From Epiperipatus broadwayi (lineage: Eukaryota; Onychophora; Udeonychophora; Euonychophora; Peripatidae): a stretch of 64,000 bases of DNA. Location: contig JAQFVV010000562.1 of the NCBI GenBank assembly GCA_028023455.1, forward strand, positions 124,001 to 188,000, read 5' to 3'. This document shows, piece by piece, positions 25,198 to 36,620 of the stretch. Under the pieces are notes generated by a model, which was not told the origin of the DNA, searched no databases, and saw only the letters and a list, made by a program, of their open reading frames with translations. Position 1 is the stretch's first letter. Each line of letters begins with the position of its first letter. The position numbers were made by a program, and so were the translations under genes.

Positions 25198-25463
25198 TCC
25201 ACAGATGGCGTCCTACCAAGACTGCCAATCAAGCGTATGTTTTGTTTACATAAACGTCAGAGTAGTTAGTATTCACTATCTCTAACTATAATTCCACTTT
25301 CAGATCATGATTTCAAGCTATTTTCACTGACGATAGCAAATAGCTTGAAATCATGATCTGAAAGTGGAATTATAGTTAGAGATAGTGAATACTAACTACT
25401 CTGACGTTTATGTAAACAAAACATACGCTTGATTGGCAGTCTTGGTAGGACGCCATCTGTGGA
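25198..25463. repeat. 266-bp palindrome with 126-bp perfect arms
   Basis: Arms 25198-25323 and 25338-25463 are exact reverse complements by eye, with a 14-base centre (tcactgacgatagc). The outer ends read tccacagatggcgtcctacc. TA repeats flank it (25134-25150 on the left, after about 45 bp; 25464-25477 directly on the right). The perfect arms imply recent origin or continuing conversion. It resembles a fold-back/MITE element, but its centre forms a hammerhead. No target-site duplication is readable because of the TA repeats. Confidence 0.93.
25317..25368 (+). ncRNA. Type I hammerhead ribozyme candidate HH2 at the palindrome centre
   Basis: CTGACGA (25327-25333), GAAA (25347-25350), stem III A-TC/GA-T with loop AT (25350-25357) and C17 at 25358 match the hammerhead core exactly. 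Cleavage is predicted after 25358. Stem I pairs 25318-25326 (ctattttca) with 25359-25367 (tgaaagtgg): nine pairs, two of them U-G. Stem II (agc aaata gct) has three Watson-Crick pairs, but the pair next to the core is U-U, as in the weakened stem II of HH1. The left strand of stem I and stem II overlap bases that also pair in the long palindrome, so the two folds compete. Activity is untested. Confidence 0.7.
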
Positions 25464-25591
25464 TATATATATATATAATAATTTATTTTCCTAAAATATT
25501 TTGCTGCACTAAATGATTCACTATATAAAAAACAATCTATCATGAATGACTTCTTTGATTGAATGCTAATATAAATAAACACATGTGTTGT

Positions 25592-25621
25592 GTGTATATA
25601 TATATGTGTGTGTGTGTGTGT
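25592..25621. repeat. (TA)n(TG)n microsatellite
   Basis: A TA run passes into about ten TG units, creating spurious Ile/Tyr/His-rich frames. Confidence 0.85.
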
Positions 25622-27476
25622 GCTAATAATAATCAAATAACATTCCCATTAGTAGTGCAAGTTTTAAGATGGATTTAATTTTATAAGTGGGCCAATCTTG
25701 GCAGGAATGATTGAGTTGTATAGCTACCCCTTGCAATATTTTCTTCTCAAATGAAAAACATATTACTATTATTTGCAGTTATCTTGACAATTTTTCTAAA
25801 TGCAAACATATAGCATTTAGCAACTTATAAAATGAATATAAGTATAAACAACACTCATTGCATTTAAAACTTGAATAAGATATTTGTCTATAAATGAATA
25901 TCTTTTTTAAAACAACTAGAATTTTAAATATTATTACTATCTTAATATTACTTGATTATATTGTATAAAGAATGATTTTTATATGCATTCATAAATATAT
26001 TTCCAAAATCTCATATCTATAACTCCAAATATACTAATTCACTTAAAAATACTCACACATTGTTATGTTATGCTGTGGTATGATAGTTAATTTTTAAAAT
26101 ATATTTATAAATTTGTTTCTTATTACTATAATGAAACTTTCTTTTATTTAAGATTGTAAAATTTTCAATAAATAATTATGTTGCGTTTTTAATAATGTAA
26201 CTTTCTATGAAGGAATGAAATTCAGTTAGTTATCAAATAAATATCGAATTAATTATTGTAGCATGCCTAGTTATGGTAGTCTTGTCGATTAAATTTGATA
26301 TAACTAAATAATTCTATTAAACAAGCAGATTTATAAATGAGATGAACATTTTTTTATCATTTTAAAATAAATATTTAATTTTAAATAAATTTTATTTATT
26401 TATCTTAATATCAATGTACATATTTTAAAAGAATCTAATATATAATCAACAATTAAATAGATTCATTTTCCATTTTCATTTATATTAAAAAACATTTTCT
26501 GCTTGCAATAATACAATATATATTTAAATTCAATACTAAAATACATAGAATATAAAATGTGTTTATATTTTTAGAGCCTGCTTTTTTTCTTTAAAATTAA
26601 AAAAATAAAATACACACGTTGCTTTTTAAGACTTTGTTCTTAAGTGAATGTGACATAAATCTTTTCAGATATGCAAAATTTTAAATACTTTGCAAAGTTT
26701 CTCAAGCTTCACATAATTAGAATACCAAGAATGTAGTATATGGTACATGTGGTTTGAGATTTTTTTAATGATTGGCAACACAGTGTGAGATTGCAAGAAA
26801 ACAATATAGAAAATACTGCTTTATGGATGAGATGATTTCAACTTAAAGACAACATTTATATGGAGAGACTTTTATTGTTCCATGACATGAAATTGAGCCA
26901 GCAGAGAATAGTTTGCCATTTAGTAAACTTCTATGATCATGTTTAATTAAAATATATTGGTCTAATATTACTATGAGAATATGAGAGGTATTTATTTAGG
27001 TGGTTTGATTGAAAAATAAGACCTTAGATTGATTTTCAGATATAATACATTCAACTATTTGCTAGCTCTTCATCCATTTGAATATCAATATATGTTTGTT
27101 TGAATAGACAGGAAATTACTTTCCCTTTTTAAAATTTTCTATAACTGACTTTTTTTTTTTTACATGATTCAATACTAATACACTGATTCTTTCTGTCTCT
27201 TTCTGTTTTTAAATCAAAGATTTTTATTTTTATATGGTTTTTTCAAAAATATTCTCCAATCAAAAATTTAGATGCAGCATATGAACAAAAATATAAAAAT
27301 ACATTAAATTCTGAACCATCTGATAAATATCACATGTTAAAATTTCTGTTTTTGGTGTTTATTATCTAAATAATATTGTATATTCTTTTATTCAATATTT
27401 TCCAAAATGTTATCATTAACAACAATAATAACAAAAACGAAATATAAATGTAACTTTGATTTACCACATTAAGTAT
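25622..27476. other. Intron sequence without recognised gene
   Basis: AT-rich and non-coding. No inverted repeat or domain was recognised. Confidence 0.45.
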
Positions 27477-28098
27477 AATGTTAACTATGCAAATATTCAG
27501 AAATTTAGCACATAAAAGGCAACCATGTGTTTATAAATTTTAGCTTTTATTCATCCTTAGCATGCTTTTGATAAATTATTTCATAATCATAGCTCTTTTG
27601 GGTTTTATTATAGATGATCTTTATATATACTTGATAGTTATTTTTGTATTTAATTATTTAAATTATTGTTTGTTATTTAAATATATTTAAAATTCTTCAG
27701 AGAGCTCACTTTTTTGAAAAGGCAATGTTGTATCTTTTTTGTTTATAGCAAATTTATTCTTGGCTATTATCCCAACTCCCCTGATCTTTCATTTTTTATC
27801 CTCTCTCTCGGTGCAAATGATAAGAATGAATTTTCTAAAACAGAAAAGTTACCAGCATCCCTCTTTCAAAAATGTGGCCTCTCTAAAGAACTTTAAATAT
27901 ATTTAGATAACAAATAATAAATTAAAATAATTAAATACAAAGATAACTATCAAGTATACATCTATAATAAAATCCAGTAGAGCTATGATTGTGTTATCAT
28001 TTATCCAAAACATACTAAGCATAAATAAAAACTAAAATTTATAAACATATGTCTACCTTTTCTGTGTTAAATGTTCGAACATTTACATAGTTAACATT
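27477..28098. repeat. Fold-back element with arms of about 220-230 bp
   Basis: Left arm 27477-27708 and right arm about 27877-28098 are diverged reverse complements. They share, for example, aatgttaactatg, gtttataaattttag, aatcatagctct and tacttgatagttat in inverted order. The spacer (27709-27876) holds a short open frame (SPDLSFFILSLGANDKNEFS within it) that I do not recognise. Divergence and small indels show it is older than the palindrome at 25.2 kb. Confidence 0.75.
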
Positions 28099-29793
28099 AC
28101 AACTGCATTGAAATGAAATAATAATTCTACTTACCAAATTAAGTATTCTAAGTTATTATAGTCAGAATGGTAAGTATTTTATTTGAAAAATAAATTTTAT
28201 TTAACCAAATAATTTAATCAAACTAAAAATAAAAATTAGTACGTGGGTATAAACTATTCATATATAGTTCGATATAATATTAGTGTTTATATAGATTTAT
28301 CTTGAATGGATAATTATTTAAATATTATTTATTTTTTAATTTAACCCCCTCCCCCCCTTATTACCATCACATTGATTTTGGTTTCTATCTCTAACTCATT
28401 CATTACTGTAGAGTTTCTATTACATATTATTCTCCTTATAAAAAAGACAAGCTAAAAATAATATATATATTGCAAATTTTTGTTTTTATTAGTGTAACGT
28501 TCACCTTTAGCTCAATCCTATCACAACCATCTATCTGTCCAGAAATTAGATCAACCTCTACCACTATAAATACATTTGAAACATACACTATAAATACATT
28601 AAATATTTTCTTTTTCACATTTACTTACCTTGTTTATGTTTCATAATGATGAATATTATTTATGGTTAGCATATGCATGTTACCAAATGGACTTGAGCAA
28701 TGATGATGATCAGCATTTATTTAATAATCCAGCACTTCTCAATTTATACTTGCTATAAAAGAAATAGTGAAATCTTCTTTTTATTTTGTTTTAGCTTAAA
28801 ATTTTATACTCTTTTAAATCCAGTCTCAAGGAATGACTGTTAATGATGATTTGCTATTGACACCATGTTGTTATATTTATTATTTCTATTAATGACTTGT
28901 TTTTTTGTTTTTTTTTTGCTCTTTTTTTATTACATGCAGTAAAACACCTGACTATGATTATTCTATTACATAGAAATCTTCAACTTCATATCAATGTATA
29001 TTTATAAATAGATGTTCTTTGATATCTCATTAAACTGGTGAACATACTACTATGAAATATTATTATTAATATTTGATACTTTACAAGGTTAATGTTATTT
29101 TTTTTTATAACTAAAATAATTCTTATTCTATATTTAAACATGTTTTATGTAACAATGTTTTTTTTTTTTCACTAAAGAATTTAAAAATAGATTTCATTTA
29201 TACAAATATTAAATTATGATATATATTTTTAAAAAAAGATAATATGGGAAGTTAAATCTTAATTATCTAAAATATAATTTTAGAATAAGAGATAAAATAT
29301 TTTTTAATTAGTTTGTTTTAGACAAAGTCCTTTCTAACAGTCTTTCCTTAAAAGAATGGTGAAGGGGAGGGCATCATCACACTTGCCATTTGCTGGGTGG
29401 TGAGGTTTTAAATGTTTTCATGTTTTGTTTTAATAATATTTAATGATTAGCTAGATTGTGTTTAGATCAAACTATCTAAGATTGATTATGTAATACTGAA
29501 GAAAAATATTGTATCTGGTTAGGATAAAATCCAGATCATGGTTACAACAGGATGATACAATATTAATAAACTGTGAGGCCTCTTATTTGTATATAGATTC
29601 TTTGTTTTTTTTTCCTCCAGAAAGTGTATAAACTTGTATTTAATTTTGAATAAGATAATATACATAAGTGATAATCATGTGTATTTATGTAGTAACATAA
29701 ATTGTTCCATAAATGTTATATTTTTTTTTATTGATAAAAATTGTATATATATATATATATATAAGGTTATTCGTTTTTGTTTATATATTATAG
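28099..29793. other. Intron sequence without recognised gene
   Basis: AT-rich, with a C-rich tract at about 28345-28358 and a TA run just before the exon (29743-29762). No gene is visible. Confidence 0.45.
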
Positions 29794-29971
29794 ATTATGG
29801 TGTTAGTGCTTACACTGATCTTCACTTCTATGAATATTTATGGTGCTCTACATCAAGAAGTGAATTTTGATCTTATGCAATATCTACCAACAGATTCCTA
29901 TGCTTATGCTTTTTTTGCGAAAAGACGCGAATATTATCCAATACTTCAAATAAGTAGTGCAATTTGTATTA
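29794..29971 (+). CDS. Patched-related membrane protein, internal exon B
   Basis: The exon has 59 codons plus one base. It starts in phase 0 after an acceptor at 29791-29793 and ends phase 1 at a GTAAGT donor (29972). The peptide begins IMVLVLTLIFTSMNIYGAL, the transmembrane helix after the sterol-sensing block. It then reads HQEVNFDLMQYLPTDSYAY, matching the family pattern of Gxxxlxxgldlxxlvpxdsyxxxf that opens the second extracellular or lumenal loop. The rest (FFAKRREYYPILQISSAICI) fits the early loop. The ATG at 29797 is an internal methionine, not a start, because the reading frame continues from the upstream exon. Confident by family pattern; the last ten residues are less conserved, so the donor choice is slightly less certain. 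Confidence 0.86.
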
Positions 29972-30611
29972 GTAAGTTTTTTTTTCTTTTTAGGCCAATG
30001 TTTGTAAAGAAATTTATTAAAGTTAACAAAATGTGAGAGTAAATTATGGATTTTTTTTGGATTCAACGATTGATTATTTGGTCCAATGCAAAATTTAGAT
30101 GATAAGATTATAAACGGGAATAGTGATGAGTGATTAATTTTACAATTTCACCAAATTAATCATTTTTTATTACACTGTGTCTTTTAATCTAATGGTGCAT
30201 CCATTAATTATTACCTAACATATTCAATATACAGTATTACATGTGTATAAAATTTTAATCCAAAATAGATAATCGATAAATTGTTATCTTGAATTATTTA
30301 TATATATATATTTATGTATAGGCTTTATATAAGCATAGCTACTGTACGCTTACAAATTTTGGCTTCACATTTTAAATGTTAGAATTTTTTTTACGGTATA
30401 CATCATATGATCAATATATACAGTAAATGGTTTATAATACTTGATTCCTGAATATTTTTAGTGCATTTATGAAAGTTAATAAATATTAAAACAATTTAAA
30501 TTGAATTTGTTTTAACACTTTCTAAGTTTTATAATTATGCAATATTGTTGAAAACAATTGGAAAAAAAGGTTATGTAAATTTTATAAGGAGATGATTAAA
30601 CATTCAATTTC

Positions 30612-32544
30612 ATGACAGACAAAAATAAATCATGGCCCTTATTTTCAGGAAGCTGTAAAGTCATAAAAGCAGAGGGCACTAAGAATATCCTGATTGCGAA
30701 ACCAGGCTGCCATTTGATGATGACTTTTTATTTATGTACGTACAACTGCAGATCACCTTCAGGTGAAGGAAAATTGCAAGAATTGGGAAAAGAACTGTCT
30801 TATATTAAATGGGACATTGTTGGACTTTGTGAAATTAGAAGGAAAGATGAAAAGATAATTGATATGAAAAGTAGACATGTACTCTATTACAAAGGCACAA
30901 ATATTGGAAGTACAAGTGGAGTAGAATTCATTATAAATAGAAAGTGGAAGAACAACATCATGGAGATTGGTGATGTATCAGACAGAGTAGCAAGAATAGC
31001 AGATACCAAATGCAGATAATTCAGGTTTATGCCCCAACAAGTTCTCATAGTGATGAGTTAGTAGACATTTTTATATGGATCTACAAAAGGTTTTTGATCA
31101 GACTAAACAACTTTTAAAATTGTTATGAGAGATTTAATGCTAGAATTGGTAAACAAATAAAAGATGAAAGTGTTGTAGGTAAATTTGGTTATAGTAATAG
31201 AAATGACAGAGGACATAGACTTGTGGAGTTTTCAGAAAAAGAAAAATTTTATATTATGAATTCTTTTTTTGAGAAAAATGTTAAAAGGAAATGGACATGG
31301 AAACATCCAAATGAAGCCACAGCAGAATTAGATTATATTTTGACTAACAGAAAATACATATTTCAAGATTGTAATGTTCTTAATAAATTCAACACAGGAA
31401 GTGATCATCGATTAATAAGATGTAAGATACGCATTAATGCAAAACTAGAGAGACAAAAATTACTAAAAAAAACAATATTTACTGAAGATATTTCTAATCT
31501 TCAGAAACATTCTAATGGACTTAAATTAGAACTTGCAATCGGTTTCAGGTATTAGTAGATTTTGAATATGATTCAGATTTGAATGAAATTAATAAGAAAA
31601 TAACTTTTTCACTTTTAAAAGCTGCAATAAAGATAGTTTGTAGAAGAAAGCTACAATTGACCAATAAAATTTCTACTGAGACTAAAGAGTTAATGAGAAA
31701 AGAAGGAATGTGAAGATATATAGATATATAAAAATGATGCATTAAAAAAGGAATGAATATCATGAATTTTGTAAAATGGTATGAAAAAGAATTGATAATG
31801 ATATAAGAAGATATAATTGTGAACTAACAAGGAAGACTGTAGAAGAGAATAAAAATCTCAAGAGTGTAAAACAACATTTTGGTATTGGTAGGAAATTTAT
31901 ATCTGCAATAAGAAAAAAAATGGAACTGTTACTAAAAAGAGAGATAACATCATGGAATGGGTAGAAGAGTTCTATCAAGAATTATATAATAATAAAGAAC
32001 AAGTACCTCCTACATCTATTATATCTTCTGAATTTTTCAGAATTTTAAATGAAGAAGTGAGACATGGAATTAAATCTATGAAGAAAGGAAAAACTCCAGG
32101 TAATGATGGAATTATAATCGATATATTAAAAGAAGCAGGTGAAGAAATAGAAAGAATTGTGGCAAAATTATATATCAAATGTCTAAATGATAAAGATGTA
32201 CCAAATGATTAGAAGAATGCAGTATTAATATTAGTATTTAAAAAAGTGATAAAGACAATATTAGAATTTATAGACCTATCATCCTTTTATCAGTTTTATA
32301 CAAAAGTTTTACCAAGATAATTACAACTTGTCTACAGAGAACATTGGATTTCAACCAAGCAAGAGAACAAGCTGGATTTAAAAGTGGTTTTGGTACAGTA
32401 GATCATATCCAAATATTGAGAGAAGTTATAGAAAGGACCAATGAATATGAGTTGTCATTATGCTTTGGATTTGTAGATTACAAAAAGACATTAGATCATC
32501 AAGGTATAGTACCCAGGATGTTGTCATATTCTGAACAAAAATGA
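30612..32544 (+). pseudogene. Second RTE copy (RTE-2), frameshifted and truncated
   Basis: It is closely similar to 14205-16200. It begins MTDKNKSWPLFSGSCKVIKA at 30612, with the endonuclease (SDHRLIRCKI at about 31399) and an RT start (KGKTPGNDGIIIDILKEAGE at about 32085). Many frameshifts and stops occur (for example after 31018, 31555 and 32212), along with small deletions, including one in the FVDYxKAFDS region. The RT catalytic FADD block and the 3' end are absent: similarity stops near 32540, where a PLE fragment takes over. At the position of the RTE-1 nonsense codon this copy keeps a Glu codon. Confidence 0.85.
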
Positions 32545-32559
32545 ATATAGAAAAGGATT

Positions 32560-33175
32560 ATGTGAAGATGGGATATAATAAAAAAGATATTAGATAAGTT
32601 TTGAACAGTAAGAGTAAAGATAAAGTAAAATATGAGGAAAGAGAAAAGGAAAATAAAAACAAAGATGAATGGATCAATAATAAATGGATATCAATACCTT
32701 TTTATAAAGGTGTATATAAGATTTTAGGAAAAGGGAAGTTGAATGAGAATATAATAATTGCTTGGAAGAATAGTGAATCATTGGAAAAATGGATATCAAA
32801 GTTGAAGAGAGAGAATAATAAAGAAAAAAGGATTGGTATACAAAATAAATTGTAGGAGTTGCAGTAAAATATATATAGATCAAACAGCGAAAACAGCAAT
32901 AGAAAGGGGAAAGGACTATAATAGGGCTATTGATAGGAAGGACATAAATTCAGGACCATTTGTTCATTATTTGAATACTGGTCATAGAATGAGATGTATT
33001 GAAGATATGGAAGTTATAAAATATGTTAAAGATTATAATAGAAGGAAATATTATGAGACAGTATATATTTAAAAGAATATGAGTAAATATGTTAATTTAG
33101 TTAAAGGACCTGCAAAGTTGAGTAGTAAATAGGCATTAAAGGATAACTGGAAAATTTAATATATAGTTGATTTGT
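32560..33175 (+). pseudogene. Penelope-like element fragment C (linker plus GIY-YIG endonuclease)
   Basis: The frame 32601-32855 reads WISIPFYKGVYKILGKGKLN and AWKNSESLEKWISKLK, the RT-to-nuclease linker of PLEs. It then shifts to 32833-33072, MVYKINCRSCSKIYIDQTAK, TAIERGKDYNRAI, FVHYLNTGHRM and YNRRKYYETVYI. This is the GIY-YIG nuclease with VYKI, YI(G to D)QT, R, H and the terminal E. The Gly of the YIG triplet is replaced by Asp and the frame is shifted, so it is inactive. It is joined in the same orientation directly to the broken RTE-2 copy. Confidence 0.72.
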
Positions 33176-34085
33176 TTTTTTTTTGTTTTGTTGTTGTTTT
33201 TTAAATTAATATATATATATATATATATTGTACCCTCACTTCTCGATATATGATATAATTTAAAATATGACTAGCTCAATTAAATCATTATGCTCAGCTA
33301 AAATATGTACAACTATCTTTAATATATTTTTATAATATTATAACTTATCAGATTTATTACAAATTTATCAAAAATTAATATAGTTCTATATTATGTACTA
33401 ATTAAATAAATATTTACTAAAATCATGAGACTGTGAAGTGAAGTTACAATTAGTAATTGGATTTACATTGAGCCAATGTCTCTCCAAGACACTATCTCAA
33501 TGGCATAAGAATACTATTACCTCTTTATTATCTCATTACTAACTCTACAGCATTCTTATGACTTTTATAAATGAATTATCTTTAATAATAATAGATAAAT
33601 AAATCTCAATCTTTTGTTAAGGAACTATAATTAAATGATCTCAGGTTCTTCTAATTATCTTAAAGTAATAATAATTCATGTAGATAGGAATGATAAGGGA
33701 TTTAATATCAAACCTAAATACACCTAACTTATTCTAATAACAATAACTAACAATAATAATAATCTTTAGTGTATAGCTTAATCTTATCTATTTGATTATA
33801 CCATTAATCATTAAGAAAATAAGTAAATCATATGCATGTCTTTCATTTCCATATAGTATCTTAATTTTAAAATAGACCAAAATCTTATAATTTAACAATT
33901 TGTGGCAATAAATAATCTTATACTCTTATATTGTGCATTATAATTACTTTATGACCATTGTAATATCATATGTTAATGTCAATCAATTTCTATAAATTAT
34001 ATTAAGAAAATATTGTGTTTCTTACTAAAAATAATAATAATAATAAATTCATATTGTGCAAATATTATGTACATTCAAATTATCT
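33176..34085. other. Intron sequence without recognised gene
   Basis: AT-rich, with a TA run at 33207-33228 and ATA runs near 34030. No gene is visible. Confidence 0.45.
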
Positions 34086-36620
34086 GTTGTCAAATGCTGT
34101 GGTGTAAAATAATGAATTCGACACACTTTTAAACAACTTAAACAAATTTATTTACATCAACTTTAACAAATAACTTATTTACACTATTTACATTTACAAA
34201 TGGAACTAAAGAAAATAAAACAAAATAAGAAAAAATGATAATACAAGATTTTTACACTGTTACTATTTCCATAATCATAAATAGATAATTTACACATTTC
34301 TGAAATGTTCTATCAATAACATTCAATTAAGTTTATGACTTTAATTTTAACAAAACATCATTTGTTATCAATTAATATAAGAAAAGGTTTATGTAAGATA
34401 TCATTCATGTAGCATATAAGTAAATAAACATACTTTAATAATTTAAATGCTATTTCACTTAAGTCTTACTGTTATTTATATTATAATGTATTAGGATGTA
34501 TTACATTTACTATCAGTATTACTCAAATATTAATTACTGTATAAACTGATATAACTTTGTAATATAATGACAACTATTGTTTATAACTATTTATTTCATT
34601 CCAATATAATGTCATACTACATGTCTTATCAAAATATGCAATACGTATATGTTCTTTTAAAACAATATTTTAAATTATTCAACAATTTCAAATTTTATAA
34701 AATATTATGTTAAATAAAATTCTATGATTCTTTTCATATTTAAACTATTACTCTTCTTTACTTGTTATTCTTATTCCTTCCTAATAAACTTCTATCTACA
34801 AAAGTCATTTTAACCTTATTTAATTTCAGAAAAAACAAATGACTAATTTTAAACAAAATAATAATAACGATCCAAACTCTCTTATACCTCATCTTCTATA
34901 TACAATAAGCCTTCAATCAAAATATAAATTTCTATGTAAAATTAACTTACTTATCTAATAAAAAAAAAAAAAATATAGATTTTATATACTTCTTACTAAC
35001 TTGAAAAGAAAAATAAATAACTTACACTAATAATAAATCTAATTCCTAATATTGTAACAGAAACATTAAAATTTATTCACGAAAGAATCATATAATTATT
35101 TCTAGGTTCTCATATTATGTTGTACTAAATTTACATCATCAATTTAAAATATGCATATTAAAATAAAACTGCTATTATTAATCTTATGCGTGTATATTAT
35201 TTAAATACTAATACATTCATTCAACAATCAAATAACATTTGGTTGATCTAAAGAAAAACATAGTAAATACATCAAATTATTATTATCATATAATTTTTTA
35301 CCATAAACGATACTTTAATGTACAGTCCGTCACACGATGTCCTCCAGGATTTCAGTTTTACAAAATAATTTCACATTTACACTCAACAATTATTCTTTAA
35401 AATATTACGTGTTGTATAATTATAAAATAAACTTTATGCAATAAAAAGTTATATTAATATTTAGTTATTACTTTTAAAAAAATGTAAATGTACCTTTCCT
35501 ATCTTTCAATAAATTAATAATTAATTAAATATTTATGTTAGTTAATAATTAAAACATATTACATAACATCCAACGGTGTCTTCTTTCTCTATATTGTTCT
35601 TTTTCCTAGGCACAAATTTTCACCAAACATTACTTCCTTTTCCGGTACATCACGTGTTTTTAAAAGTTTTTATGAAATAAATGAAAACGTTCTTTTTTTT
35701 AAAAAAAATAAAAAAAATAAAAGTCAAAGTCAGTTCCACCATAAACAAAATAAAATTAAAATAGTTTATAGGATCCATATTCATTTTCTTTAAGGAAAAA
35801 TTTTTAAAAGTTATTATTTTTTAAAATTAATCTATAGTTTATAAAGTTCTTGTTTAATTATTTTAATTGATTTGGATATCCACGTATATTTGCGCATTCC
35901 GTAACAGATATTTAGGTAAGATTATTTTTAGAGTCTTCTATACGACCAGCGTTCAGACTTTAATAATATAATAATTTTTATTTATAGGTATTTCTTTACC
36001 TGTTAAATTTCCAATTTATTTGCCTTTTAAAACTATTAAAATGTAGTCTTTTAAACCATAAAGACTTAACAAGGCAAATATTTATACAATTACTGTTACA
36101 TATTATATCTTTACCAAGATATATATTTAAATTTATAATTTACAAATACTTGCTTCATAAAGAAGTATTTCTCATTTTTTTCAAATATCTATTTTATAAA
36201 AATTAACTACCATTAGTTTTTAAATTTATACAAAGTCCAACGTATTACTGTTAGGCATCTAATAACTCTCCTAGTCAATCCAGCGTTTGTTAAATTTTCA
36301 GTATAAAGTCTCCAATACATTTTATCCTTATACGATGTCCTCATGATTATTTGATAGTAAATTGAGCTTCAATAGGGAAACGATCAATAGGGAACTATAA
36401 TAAATTAACACTGCATATTTGTAGGTAAACTTTTATAAATTATTTTAAAAAATTACTCTCTTATAATTTTAAAACGATTTTGAGAGCGTCTATAATTACT
36501 TAGCTATTTCTAATAGCACCCTTTACTTTAAGAATTTCAATCACAAGTCCCCTCCGAACAATTGAACCTTGGTTTTATACCGGAAGAAAACTCCCACTTG
36601 ATTGGTGAGTTAAACAATCG
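34086..36620 (-). other. AT-rich block bounded by promoter-like and polyA-like sites (solo LTR?)
   Basis: Read leftward, the block begins with CCAAT and TATA-type elements (36573-36605) and ends near 34090-34150 with an AATAAA (gatgtaaataaatttg). There is no coding frame. Repeated phrases (acgatgtcctc at about 35335 and 36333) suggest internal duplications. A solo LTR or the end of an unknown retroelement would fit; no second LTR or primer site was found, so this is speculative. Confidence 0.3.
36545..36607 (-). promoter_or_regulatory. Leftward promoter-like site (CCAAT and TATA)
   Basis: The minus strand reads ctcaccaatc (CCAAT at 36605-36601), then about 22 bases later ccggTATAAAAcc (36579-36573), followed by a GC-richer start region (tgttcggaggggacttgtg). 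Spacing and order match an RNA polymerase II promoter, as found in LTRs. Confidence 0.4.
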
